DNA of 64,000 bases from Granulicella sp. S156 (GTDB lineage: Bacteria; Acidobacteriota; Terriglobia; Terriglobales; Acidobacteriaceae), in NCBI RefSeq assembly GCF_009766105.1, contig NZ_LMUH01000022.1, positions 35,487 to 99,486 on the forward strand, read 5' to 3'. Positions within the stretch are counted from its first letter, which is position 1. Every line of letters begins with the position of its first letter. Positions 57,000 through 64,000 of this stretch are shown here, piece by piece. A model generated the notes under the pieces. That model made no database searches and was not told where the DNA came from. It worked only from the letters and a program-made list of their open reading frames with translations. The translations under genes and the position numbers were made by a program.

Positions 57000-57413
57000 T
57001 TAGCTTCGTGTGCCTCTCCGGGCGAGGGCTTCGATAAAGCCCTGCCGGGAAAGGTTCTTGTCCCACAACCCAGCGAACTTTTCGTGCTGGTCGTAGAGGT
57101 GGCGGTCAAAAACGTAGTTGTCGCCCTCGATGGTGCGGGAGAACTGTTCGATTCCGAGATAGTCATTGCGAAAATAGAACGGAGTAAGGTGCGCTCCTGC
57201 CGCAAAGCCCAGCTCGAAACACATCTCCGGGTCGCGCATGAGGTCGCCGTTCTGTTCGCCATAGTGGGCGATAGACAGGACAGGCAATCCACACGGGCCG
57301 GACTCATCGGTCGCCTCGATTACCAACGCCATAAAGGGCGGGTTTTCGATGCGGAGGTAAAGACCGTGGTGCCATCCTCCGGCCTTTTTGAGGATTTCGA
57401 GGATGGTTTTCAT
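57000..57413 (-). CDS. DUF6908-like mobile-element protein
   Basis: A 137-aa soluble protein: KTILEILKKAGGWHHGLYLR, ENPPFMALVIEATDESGP, HYGEQNGDLMRDPEMCFELG and LTPFYFRNDYLGIEQFSRTI. The pattern is the one I associate with DUF6908 (recollection, not checked), often found between ardC and parB in acidobacterial elements. Its start codon overlaps the ardC stop (TAATG). Function unknown; the co-operonic antirestriction and ParB genes suggest a role in establishing or keeping the mobile element. Confidence 0.75.
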   Translation of the reverse strand: MKTILEILKKAGGWHHGLYLRIENPPFMALVIEATDESGPCGLPVLSIAHYGEQNGDLMRDPEMCFELGFAAGAHLTPFYFRNDYLGIEQFSRTIEGDNYVFDRHLYDQHEKFAGLWDKNLSRQGFIEALARRGTRS

Positions 57414-58327
57414 TACGCCACCTGCGCCAGTTCTGCATCGGCCATCTCCTCGGTGCGGGACGGCTCCAACGCGGCAAGGATGACAGCGGAGGTCTCTTGA
57501 ATCACCTCCAAGCTCTCGGCCAGAAGTGAAGCGTTGCCGTGGTACAGGTGGATGTAGTCAGCCGATGCGGTTCCTGCTTTCAGACCAACCGCCTTGCCGA
57601 CAACAAACGCGACGGCCTCGGCCTCCGTCTCCTTTACAACCTTGGTGGTCGTTGTGCGGCGCTCGGCCTTGTGCAACATCTCATGCGCGAGTTCATGGAC
57701 AAGCGTGGAAAATTCCTCGGCTTCCGATTGGCCGGGGAGAATGGCAATCCTGCCGCCGTAGCTGACACCCAACGCGGGAGCGATGTTCTCGGTAAAGACA
57801 AGCTCGATTCCCTGCCGGTCGATGTATGAAACAAGACGGTCGCGGTTCTCGCCCACGTCGCCGTGTACCTCGTGCATGGTGGGAAGCTCCGTGCCGTCGG
57901 TCTGCGAGACATCAAAGACGTAGGCGTTGCGAAAGCCAACCAAGACGGCCGTGTTTTGCTTGGTGATGTCCTTCTCGGCTTCCTCGTTTCTCTTGCGCTT
58001 GATGCCGATGATGGGAGCCAGAATGCGGATGCCCTTCTCACCTTTCTTCACCTTGCGTCCTAACTGGTTCCATGCGTACAGGCCAGCAACCCGCGTGGCG
58101 TTTGGCCTCTGCCGTGCGATTTCGAGGACGTTGCCAAAGCTGTAATTGTGAAAGCGGCTCATGGCGTCGAGGTACGCCGTGAGCGCATTGCTACGACCTG
58201 CCTCCAATTGCTCGATAAGCTCCTTGACGTTGGCGGCGATGATCTCTTTGGCGGTCTGCCGTTGCTGCGGCTGTTTGGGGTTTGGGGTGGACGGGGTGAC
58301 GCTGCTGGTGGTGGCGATGGTGTTCAT
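57413..58327 (-). CDS. ArdC-like antirestriction protein with ssDNA-binding and metallopeptidase-like domains
   Basis: A 304-aa protein. N-terminal ArdC/DUF1738 part: TAKEIIAANVKELIEQLEAG, SFGNVLEIARQRPNATRVAG, WNQLGRKVKKGEKGIRILAP (ssDNA-binding). C-terminal ImmA/IrrE-like part: LVHELAHEMLHKAERR with HExxH, followed by ETEAEAVAFVVGKAVGLKAG with the third Glu. Family knowledge: ArdC from IncW plasmids protects incoming ssDNA during conjugation against restriction. First gene of a three-gene operon with the DUF6908-like and ParB-like genes. A truncated paralogue lies at 37901-38655, and the two share stretches of near identity. Confidence 0.88.
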   Translation of the reverse strand: MNTIATTSSVTPSTPNPKQPQQRQTAKEIIAANVKELIEQLEAGRSNALTAYLDAMSRFHNYSFGNVLEIARQRPNATRVAGLYAWNQLGRKVKKGEKGIRILAPIIGIKRKRNEEAEKDITKQNTAVLVGFRNAYVFDVSQTDGTELPTMHEVHGDVGENRDRLVSYIDRQGIELVFTENIAPALGVSYGGRIAILPGQSEAEEFSTLVHELAHEMLHKAERRTTTTKVVKETEAEAVAFVVGKAVGLKAGTASADYIHLYHGNASLLAESLEVIQETSAVILAALEPSRTEEMADAELAQVA

Positions 58328-58458
58328 GGGTGTTTCCTCCTTGGCCTTGGCCGTTGCTTTTCATGCCATGCGTGGCATGTACCTACATGCCGAACGCCTC
58401 CTGGCGAAGGCGGGGGGTAGCAACTGCAAGGGGAGGGGGATCTCCCACCCTTGAAACG

Positions 58459-58514
58459 AAGCGCAGCGAGAGTGGAAAGGGCGAAGCGCAGCGGAGGGCT
58501 GCACAAGCGCAGCG
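58459..58514. repeat. Three direct repeats of AAGCGCAGCG
   Basis: AAGCGCAGCG occurs at 58459-58468, 58484-58493 and 58505-58514, with start-to-start distances of 25 and 21 bp, i.e. roughly two helical turns. This iteron-like spacing upstream of the ardC/parB operon could be a binding site for the ParB-like protein or part of an origin. Confidence 0.5.
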
Positions 58515-58890
58515 CGGAAGCCTGGGGACACCCCTTGCGGGCGCGAGGGGCGGAGCTCCCCTTAGCAGGCTTGTCTACCTTGCTGGGCGCAGAGCGCAGG
58601 AATTGTAAGGGAGGGCGTTGCGGGAGGGAACGGCCCGCAGAGGTGGGTCATGGAAGACGCGGAACGCGGCTGGAATGAGGGAGGAAACTTCCTCCCTGAA
58701 TCAATAGGAGAGCCGTGCTCTATCGTCTCTTGCGATGTCGGTGCAGTCTTATGAGAGCTATTCGGTAGGAAATTCGGCACCTGCGGCTCTTGGTAAATTC
58801 AATCCATGCTCCTTAGAATGTTTAGCTTACGAGGAAATATGACAGATTCTCCATGACGGCGCTCAAAATATAATTGGCTTTATTGTGAAA

Positions 58891-58913
58891 TTGGCTCGAC
58901 AAATTAGAGCCAA
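58891..58913. promoter_or_regulatory. Candidate operator: perfect 7-bp inverted repeat, TTGGCTC-N9-GAGCCAA
   Basis: TTGGCTC at 58891-58897 and GAGCCAA at 58907-58913 are exact reverse complements with a 9-bp AT-rich spacer (23 bp in all), 60 bp before the first ATG of the CBASS-type operon. A further half copy AATTGGCT lies at 58872. Size and position suit a dimeric repressor. No regulator gene lies in the operon itself. Confidence 0.5.
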
Positions 58914-58972
58914 ATATGCAAACATTCTTCCATGCTCAGTTGTTCGGGCAGAAAGCATGAGGAGGCCATTGA

Positions 58973-60388
58973 ATGGATTCACTGCTACTGAGCGGTCTGG
59001 AAGAGAGCATAGCTCCACCGGCCCCGGATAACGAGATTGACCCTAAGGAGATCACTAAAATGCCACGCGGAAGACGCCCTAAAGCAGCTCCGGCTCCCAA
59101 GAAATTCGAGCGCCGGGAAGCCCTGAAAAATCGCATCGTCGGTTTGTCGGAGGAGCTTACAGGAGCCGGTTTTACCGACCTGCTTATTCCGCTCGTGCCG
59201 ATCCGCCCGGTGGCAAGTGAAGTTGTGGATGAGAAGACCAGCGCGCGAATCGGGCACGTCGAGGAAACTCTCGCCGTGTACCTGCAACGCACTTCCATCA
59301 AAGACAACTTGTCGCAACGGCCACCGTTCGACCATGTCACCGATCCCATCTACCGGCGGTTGATGCGCGACTTCATCCAGGGGGCGCAGATGCCGGAAGC
59401 TAGGATCGCCGCGCTGCGCGACTTAAGCGGGCGTATCAAATCGCTCGACGAAACCGGCATCAACTACAGCATCATCGACGGGCTACAGCGGTCATGGTGT
59501 TATTCGACCACGGTCCTGATTGCCCTGCACCGCGACCAACTGGTCACCGACCGCTGTATCACGGTCGAGGCTTGGGACTACTTTCGCCCCTTCATCGAAA
59601 AACTCGGCGATCCTGAAACGGCAGCGCGGACCATGCTAAGCCGGACTATCCGCTACGAGATTTATTACAACATCGACCTTGAGGGCCTGCTACATTACAT
59701 GGTCACCTTCAACACCGCGCAGCGCCGGATGAGCTTGCAAGTGCAGCTCGAAATTATGCGTAAGCCCCTGATTGATGAGATTGAGGCCGCCGCCAGCATT
59801 AAGGTGTTCCGAGACTCGCTCGATATCGAGGCGACCGGGAAGACTCAGAAGCCCCGTGACCAGTTTGCCGCTTCCGACATAGCCGTAGCAGCGGAAGCCT
59901 TCATTACCAATAACGCACAGACATCGCAGAAAGAGATCGCGGAAGACCTGCTGGAAAAGGACAGCGGCTACACCGCCACCGGCGTCGATTTCGGGGATAT
60001 TGCCGACGTGGTGTACATGCTCAAGCGTGTTGCCCAGGATATTCACCCGCTGGTGCTTCTTATCTACACCGACGAACCCGGCAAGAAGTTTTACTTTTCT
60101 GGCGGTGGCACGTTCCTCACTGGATTTGCGGCGGCCTGCGGTTACGTCCGCAACCGCAACAACATGAAGATGCTGGAAGGGGCACTGGAGAAGCTCATCC
60201 TGCTGCTCAAACAACCCAACGAAGACCCGCTCGGCCTCGACGAGTACCAGGATCTGATCAAGAACATCACGTCGTCGCGTGGCAAGATGATGCGCCGCCT
60301 CGTGTATGACACATTCCTGCGCTTTTTCCTCGGTACGACAACCCGGCTGGAGTGGACCGACGCCTACCGCTCACTGAGCCTGACTTAG
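58973..60388 (+). CDS. DGQHR/DUF262-like protein, first gene of the CBASS-type operon
   Basis: A 471-aa soluble protein. I recognise only a ParB-like-NTPase flavour: INYSIIDGLQRSW (residues 164-175) stands where DGQHR or DGQQR occurs in DndB/DUF262 proteins, and MVTFNTAQRRMSLQVQLEIM (243-262) corresponds to the FN-x-x-Q/R-x-x-S segment of these families. An N-terminal basic stretch PRGRRPKAAPAPKKFERREA may contact nucleic acid. Two starts are equally good: 58973 (GAGGAGG) and 59060 (AAGGAGATC). It is followed by four genes on the same strand ending in a CD-NTase and a Cap15-like effector. Role in the defence operon is unknown; it might detect DNA or tune the system. Confidence 0.7.
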   Translation: MDSLLLSGLEESIAPPAPDNEIDPKEITKMPRGRRPKAAPAPKKFERREALKNRIVGLSEELTGAGFTDLLIPLVPIRPVASEVVDEKTSARIGHVEETLAVYLQRTSIKDNLSQRPPFDHVTDPIYRRLMRDFIQGAQMPEARIAALRDLSGRIKSLDETGINYSIIDGLQRSWCYSTTVLIALHRDQLVTDRCITVEAWDYFRPFIEKLGDPETAARTMLSRTIRYEIYYNIDLEGLLHYMVTFNTAQRRMSLQVQLEIMRKPLIDEIEAAASIKVFRDSLDIEATGKTQKPRDQFAASDIAVAAEAFITNNAQTSQKEIAEDLLEKDSGYTATGVDFGDIADVVYMLKRVAQDIHPLVLLIYTDEPGKKFYFSGGGTFLTGFAAACGYVRNRNNMKMLEGALEKLILLLKQPNEDPLGLDEYQDLIKNITSSRGKMMRRLVYDTFLRFFLGTTTRLEWTDAYRSLSLT

Positions 60389-60408
60389 AGACAAGGAGGA
60401 TGTTTCGT

Positions 60409-60690
60409 ATGGCTAACTTTACCGTTCGCGTTGAACTTCACCAGGCAATCGGGGCCGACTATGACGCTCTTCATGCCGCAATGGAACAGAAGGGCTTTTC
60501 CCGGCTGATAACCGCCGATAACGGCCAGACCTATCACCTGCCTTGGGCCGAATACAACGGCTCAGGTAACCTCACCAGCGCGCAAGTGCGTGACATTGCG
60601 CGGGACGCTGCCAACGCCACGAAAAAGAGTAATGCCGTCTTTGTGACGGAGGCTGCAACACGCGCGTGGATCGGCCTTCCACTCCAGTAG
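60409..60690 (+). CDS. Small protein resembling DUF2622, second gene of the CBASS-type operon
   Basis: A 93-aa protein beginning MANFTVRVELHQAIGADYDA, then LHAAMEQKGFSRLI and TYHLPWAEYNGSG. This is a small ferredoxin-like-looking alpha/beta protein similar, to my recollection, to DUF2622. The start at 60409 has AAGGAGG at 9 bp. It lies 20 bp after the DGQHR-like gene and 52 bp before the next small gene. It could be an antitoxin-like or regulatory small partner; nothing in the sequence decides this. Confidence 0.65.
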   Translation: MANFTVRVELHQAIGADYDALHAAMEQKGFSRLITADNGQTYHLPWAEYNGSGNLTSAQVRDIARDAANATKKSNAVFVTEAATRAWIGLPLQ

Positions 60691-60742
60691 TTCAACGCAG
60701 TTCTAACCGGGTCTCACGACCTTGCTCAGGAGATATACGACA

Positions 60743-60940
60743 ATGGCTAAACATGACGAGTTGATTATCGAGAAGCGCGACGACGGACGTTGGGGTATCA
60801 AGAAGCCGCACGCCGAGCGGTCCAGCGCGATTGAAGACACCCAGCAGGAAGCTATCGGTCGGGCCAAGGAACTGGCTCCCGAAGGCGACATCAAGCTGAA
60901 GGGATTGAATGGAAAATTCCGGCACATCCAGAAGGGGTGA
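60743..60940 (+). CDS. Small DUF2188-like protein, third gene of the CBASS-type operon
   Basis: A 65-aa protein: KHDELIIEKRDDGRWGIKKP, then SSAIEDTQQEAIGRAKELAP and LKGLNGKFRHIQKG. The layout (strand with DGRWGIK, helix with TQQEAIGRAKEL, strand with GKFRHI) fits the small DUF2188 fold. Start at 60743 with CAGGAGAT upstream. The CD-NTase gene follows after about 75 bp. DUF2188 proteins have no settled function. Confidence 0.7.
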   Translation: MAKHDELIIEKRDDGRWGIKKPHAERSSAIEDTQQEAIGRAKELAPEGDIKLKGLNGKFRHIQKG

Positions 60941-61014
60941 GCGCGGAGAGTCCGGGGACTACCGGCGCATCTCGATCGACCGGGTGGCACACAAGCACGA
61001 AGGAGAAGTGAACG

Positions 61015-61962
61015 ATGGCAAACTCCAGCACAACAACGACGAAAGGCGGCGGAGCCATGCCGGGTCGCGACTGGGAAGCGACGTTCTCCAACTGGGGAGC
61101 GGCGCCCGGAACAACACAGCAGACGAAGTGTGAGAACGCAGAGCGCGCGGTACGCAAGGCGATTTGTGCCAGCACGAAGCTCAGCTCAAAGGACATCACG
61201 GTCTTCACACAGGGTTCCTACGCCAACCGCACTAATGTCCGCGAGGATAGTGACGTTGATGTATGCGTGATGTACACCGGCGCGTTCTTCTCCGACTATT
61301 CTATGAGTGACGGGCTGAACGATGCGGTCTTCGGCTACACAGACGGCAAGTATTCCTATGCCGAGTTCAAGAACGACGTGGAAGCCGCCTTGGTTTCGTA
61401 CTTCGACGAGGACTCGGTTACGCGGGGAAACAAGGCATTCGATATTCACGCGAACACCTACCGCATTGATGCCGATGTGGTTCCTGCGTTTGAGCACCTG
61501 CGTTTCCACGGCACACCGCAGAACAACTGGTCTGACTCAGGCACGCAGATCCTCCCCGATGATGGCGGAGAGATAATCAACTGGCCCCGGCAGAATTATG
61601 ACAATGGTGTCCAGAAAAATGAGGATACAGGTCAGAGATTTAAGGCCGTCACGCGGATTTTGAAGCGACTGCGCAACGAAATGGCCGATGAGGGATACGA
61701 TGCCGCAGAGCCGATACCCTCATATCTCATAGAGTGCCTCGTCTGGAATGTCCCAAATGAAGATTTCGGCCACTACACTTGGACTGAGGATGTGCGGCAC
61801 GCACTGGCCCATTTATGGAACGAGACACGCACGGATGAAAGCTGTGGCGAATGGGGCGAAGTCAATGAACTCAAATACCTGTTCAATTCATGGCAGCCGT
61901 GGAATCGCAACGAAGTGAATACATTCTTGCAGGCAGCCTGGGATTACATTGGGTTTGAATAG
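61015..61962 (+). CDS. CD-NTase (CBASS cyclic oligonucleotide synthase)
   Basis: A 315-aa nucleotidyltransferase. Pol-beta-type active site: FTQGSYANRTNVREDSDVDV, with GS at residues 67-68 and Asp 80/82, and the third acid in RIDADVVPAFEH (Asp154). The C-terminal helical part (RFKAVTRILKRLRNEMADE, IPSYLIECLVWNVP) is the OAS-like C-terminal domain seen in SMODS-type cyclases. Upon phage infection such enzymes make a cyclic di- or trinucleotide that activates the effector. AAGGAGA precedes the ATG at 9 bp. The effector gene starts 2 bp after its stop. No Cap2/Cap3 or HORMA/TRIP13 genes are present, so the core is type I. Nucleotide product cannot be read from sequence. Confidence 0.9.
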   Translation: MANSSTTTTKGGGAMPGRDWEATFSNWGAAPGTTQQTKCENAERAVRKAICASTKLSSKDITVFTQGSYANRTNVREDSDVDVCVMYTGAFFSDYSMSDGLNDAVFGYTDGKYSYAEFKNDVEAALVSYFDEDSVTRGNKAFDIHANTYRIDADVVPAFEHLRFHGTPQNNWSDSGTQILPDDGGEIINWPRQNYDNGVQKNEDTGQRFKAVTRILKRLRNEMADEGYDAAEPIPSYLIECLVWNVPNEDFGHYTWTEDVRHALAHLWNETRTDESCGEWGEVNELKYLFNSWQPWNRNEVNTFLQAAWDYIGFE

Positions 61963-61964
61963 CC

Positions 61965-62594
61965 ATGACCTCTGAGCGATACATCAAGGCAATCATCTAT
62001 GTCGCTGTCTTAGCGTGGACCATCGTCCTACTCATCAACCATGAGGCAATACATTCCTCCTGGTTCCAGCCCCTGTCTACGGTAACTACTGTCGTGCTCT
62101 ACGCGGTGCTGGCATTTGATCTCTGGCTTTGGAAGTTGCCTTTCCTGCACGGTTGGTTCGTAAAGCGACCCGTCATTGAAGGCACCTGGAAGGTTGAAAT
62201 CCGGTCAAACTGGAAGAACCCGGCAACTGGCTCCGGGATTTCTCCGGTTGCAGGCTTCATGACGGTGCGACAGACATTCTCCACTTTGAGCATGAGGCTT
62301 TTGACAGCCGAATCCAGCTCTGAACTAGTAGGAACAGAAATCGTGTGCTCTGCCGACGGCCTTTACTGCATTAGTGGCGTTTACCGGAATGAACCCCGGT
62401 TCCAAGTGCGTGACAGAAGTCCCATTCACTACGGCGCAGTATGGCTGAAGATCGTTGACGAGCCTTCGAAAAAGCTGCTGGGCCATTACTGGACCGATCG
62501 TGAAAGCGCCGGCGAGATGGAGCTAACCGACCTCCGGGGTAAGAAGTTCCAGGACTTCCAATCTGCCCAAGCCTACTTCAATCAACTTTCGTAA
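61965..62594 (+). CDS. cap15: Cap15-like CBASS effector: two TM helices plus beta-barrel cyclic-nucleotide receptor
   Basis: A 209-aa membrane protein. Two N-terminal transmembrane helices (AIIYVAVLAWTIVLLI, about 9-24, and TVTTVVLYAVLAFDLWLW, about 39-57), then a soluble beta-rich domain beginning EGTWKVEIRSNW and containing VRQTFSTLSMRLLTAES, GTEIVCSADGLYCISGVYRN and LLGHYWTDRESAGEMELTDL. This matches the SMODS-associating 2TM beta-strand-rich type (Cap15), which oligomerises in the inner membrane on binding a cyclic dinucleotide and breaks membrane integrity. Gene spacing to the CD-NTase is 2 bp. No homology search was run, but the topology and strand pattern are distinctive. Confidence 0.82.
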   Translation: MTSERYIKAIIYVAVLAWTIVLLINHEAIHSSWFQPLSTVTTVVLYAVLAFDLWLWKLPFLHGWFVKRPVIEGTWKVEIRSNWKNPATGSGISPVAGFMTVRQTFSTLSMRLLTAESSSELVGTEIVCSADGLYCISGVYRNEPRFQVRDRSPIHYGAVWLKIVDEPSKKLLGHYWTDRESAGEMELTDLRGKKFQDFQSAQAYFNQLS

Positions 62595-62614
62595 TGGTGG
62601 GAGGCCGTTGCGCT

Positions 62615-64000
62615 TCACTCTCTTCCCACTACGGTGTCATACAGTCCATAGTGTGTGAGCCCCTCGTGGCTCTCGATGCCCGTGTACCGTAGCGAGGCAT
62701 CCTCGTAGCGGCGGAACGCGAAGACCGCCTGATTCATCTGCTCGGTATTGAATACTTTGAGGCGCACAAGCAGATGGAAGTCCTTCACCGTTAGACCAGT
62801 GACAGCCAAAAACAAATCCGGCTCTAACTTAGTGATCACGTCCTGTAGTGTGTTCTCGCGAAAATCGGTCAGGTACATGAACGCGGGAATGCGCGTCGCG
62901 AACTTGATCAGCTTTTCTTGCACGAGCTTGCGCTTGGACTTGTATTCCTTCTCTTCCTCGGTGAGCTGCTTCTTTTGCTTTTCGGTCAGCTCCTTGCCTT
63001 TGGCGTTTTTCTTTAGCTCCTTGACGTTCTCACTCTTGTTGATGATGGTCTCGATGATGTTGTCACCCAACGCGCGCCAGCCCTCGATACGTTCTACAGC
63101 GGCCATCGCCTCGGCGTTATCCAGGATTCGACGCAGCGTGTCGTTGTCCACGTTTACCAGCAGCGCGCTCTCCCATTTGCGCGCCAGCAGCGTGGCCGAG
63201 GTGCCTGCTATTGCTATGTCCAGAATGCCGCCAGCATCGATCTGAGTCATGTTCGCGCCGTCGTAGGCAAGCACCGGCAGGAACGAAACAAGGTCCTTGA
63301 CGGCGATCTCCGGATTTGATTCGTTCGGAGAGAGGCCGATGCCGTATTCGGAGAGCTGCCGCAGCGCACGCGTCGGTGCAAAGTCGAACACGAAGCAGAC
63401 TGGCTTGAGGATTTCCTCCTCGTTCGGATTGTCACCATTCGGGTTCTTGATAGACCACGGAGACTGCACGCGGAATGCTGCCTGGAAGTAGGTTTCCGGG
63501 CTCTTCAGATTGCGCAGCATCAGGATCGACGACCATTGAGGCACGGTCACGCCCGTCGTGAGCTTGCCGCATGAAAGCGTGATCGTTTTGCTTGAGAACC
63601 CACTTGCAATGGCCTTACGCACAGGAGGTAGCGCCGCCAATCCAATACCAGCCGACGCTCCAGCCGCTACGACAACGTCGTACTCTTTCCAGAAGATGTT
63701 GTGCTTTTCGGCCAGAAGGTTCCTCATGGCATGGCAGGCAGCCACGTTTGGCAAAAACCAGAACGAGTGCTGTAGGTACGGGAGCAGCCGCGTATCTGAA
63801 TATGGGAATGGTGGCGTTGTGCCCGTCTTGAGGCTATCGATAAACTTCGTGGTGTCTTGGCCTCGGATAATGTTGAGCCACTTCTGGACATCGACCTTGT
63901 GCTTGAACTGTGCGGCTTTTCCTGTGCCAGTCGCCGCAAAAAACTCGTTTAGGTCGAATTCGTCAAACTCGCCGGCGCTGGCAATCGTCAGCAGTTCATC
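62615..64000 (-). CDS. C-terminal part of a restriction-type SF2 helicase (partial at right edge)
   Basis: The frame is open to the right edge, giving the last 461 residues. The visible part starts DELLTIASAGEFDEFDLNEF and includes WFLPNVAACHAMRNLLAEKH, VVVAAGASAGIGLAALPPV and ITLSCGKLTTGVTVPQWSSI / ETYFQAAFRVQSPW, which correspond to SF2 helicase motifs IV-VI of type III/type I restriction-like enzymes. A charged coiled region (VKELKKNAKGKELTEKQKK) and a C-terminal domain follow. The nuclease or DEAD part must lie beyond the window. It converges with the CBASS operon (20 bp apart). Likely another defence gene, identity not settled. Confidence 0.65.
   Translation of the reverse strand, partial: DELLTIASAGEFDEFDLNEFFAATGTGKAAQFKHKVDVQKWLNIIRGQDTTKFIDSLKTGTTPPFPYSDTRLLPYLQHSFWFLPNVAACHAMRNLLAEKHNIFWKEYDVVVAAGASAGIGLAALPPVRKAIASGFSSKTITLSCGKLTTGVTVPQWSSILMLRNLKSPETYFQAAFRVQSPWSIKNPNGDNPNEEEILKPVCFVFDFAPTRALRQLSEYGIGLSPNESNPEIAVKDLVSFLPVLAYDGANMTQIDAGGILDIAIAGTSATLLARKWESALLVNVDNDTLRRILDNAEAMAAVERIEGWRALGDNIIETIINKSENVKELKKNAKGKELTEKQKKQLTEEEKEYKSKRKLVQEKLIKFATRIPAFMYLTDFRENTLQDVITKLEPDLFLAVTGLTVKDFHLLVRLKVFNTEQMNQAVFAFRRYEDASLRYTGIESHEGLTHYGLYDTVVGRE

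Larger units (their letters stand above)
58328..58972. promoter_or_regulatory. 645-bp divergent region between the ardC operon and the CBASS-type operon
   Basis: No gene is supported. The left 300 bp are GC-rich and hold three copies of AAGCGCAGCG (58459, 58484, 58505). A short palindrome AGGGAGGAA-AC-TTCCTCCCT lies at 58678-58697. The right 170 bp are AT-rich and promoter-like, with a palindrome at 58891-58913. It must hold promoters for both operons; the drop in GC from left to right suggests a junction between two acquired segments. Confidence 0.55.

Noticed and set aside
58330..58608. Several frames in the GC-rich divergent region
   Set aside because: Low-complexity Arg/Gly/Ala-rich translations without ribosome-binding sites.
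60909..61133. 74-aa frame over the start of the CD-NTase gene
   Set aside because: Out-of-frame overlap with a gene whose active-site motifs are clear; very charged, low-complexity translation.

Overview
The window looks like chromosome from an Acidobacteriota bacterium, probably Terriglobales (Terriglobus/Granulicella/Edaphobacter relatives). The evidence is protein-based: two giant Oar-like TonB-dependent receptors with an N-terminal carboxypeptidase-regulatory-like domain, secreted lipoproteins built from repeated Ig-like or chitobiase-C-terminal-like modules plus NHL-type propellers, and a membrane-anchored regulator with the winged-helix-like N-terminal module common in this phylum. No rRNA gene is present, so the assignment is inference.

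Left part (about 0.4-13.5 kb): an organophosphorus scavenging locus. On the minus strand, in order of transcription, lie an FAD-dependent amine oxidase of the TIGR03364 type, phosphonoacetaldehyde hydrolase (phnX), an OPA-family organophosphate permease, a TonB-dependent receptor, a Tat-exported metallophosphoesterase and a Tat-exported phospholipase C. Diverging from it are a membrane-bound regulator and a second OPA permease. No PhnW transaminase and no PhnCDE transporter is present. The proposed logic is extracellular release of a phosphorus head group, outer-membrane uptake, antiport into the cytoplasm, oxidative deamination and C-P bond cleavage.

Second part (13.7-32.3 kb): a surface-assembly locus on the minus strand. 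An ECF sigma factor and its membrane anti-sigma factor head a run of overlapping or tightly spaced genes for a 1316-aa Ig-repeat lipoprotein, a small Ig-repeat lipoprotein, a coiled-coil porin, a 1408-aa TonB-dependent receptor and another lipoprotein. A paralogue of the giant lipoprotein, with its N-terminal modules exchanged, lies just upstream. From 33.2 to 37.4 kb are a secreted protein, an alpha/beta-hydrolase-fold protein that lacks the nucleophile, and a YncE-like propeller.

Boundary (37.8-40.3 kb): a decayed mobile element beside an intact tRNA-Asp. It holds a truncated, frameshifted ardC, a tyrosine recombinase with several frameshifts and a lost catalytic Arg, a tRNA/tmRNA 3'-end-like fragment, and clusters of short inverted repeats on both sides of the tRNA.

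Right part (40.4-64 kb): a defence, repair and mobility island. It carries a Gabija-like pair (OLD nuclease plus UvrD-like helicase), an SRAP/HMCES protein, an unrecognised two-gene cassette, the imuA-imuB-dnaE2 mutasome, a GmrSD-like DUF262/DUF1524 protein, an ardC/DUF6908-like/ParB operon, and a five-gene operon ending in a CBASS cyclase and a Cap15-like 2TM beta-barrel effector. Three unusual small or unknown genes precede the CBASS core: a DGQHR/DUF262-like protein and two small proteins. A partial helicase of a restriction type runs off the right edge. The CBASS operon with its three extra genes, and the unrecognised 44.7-46.4 kb cassette, are the best candidates for something undescribed.
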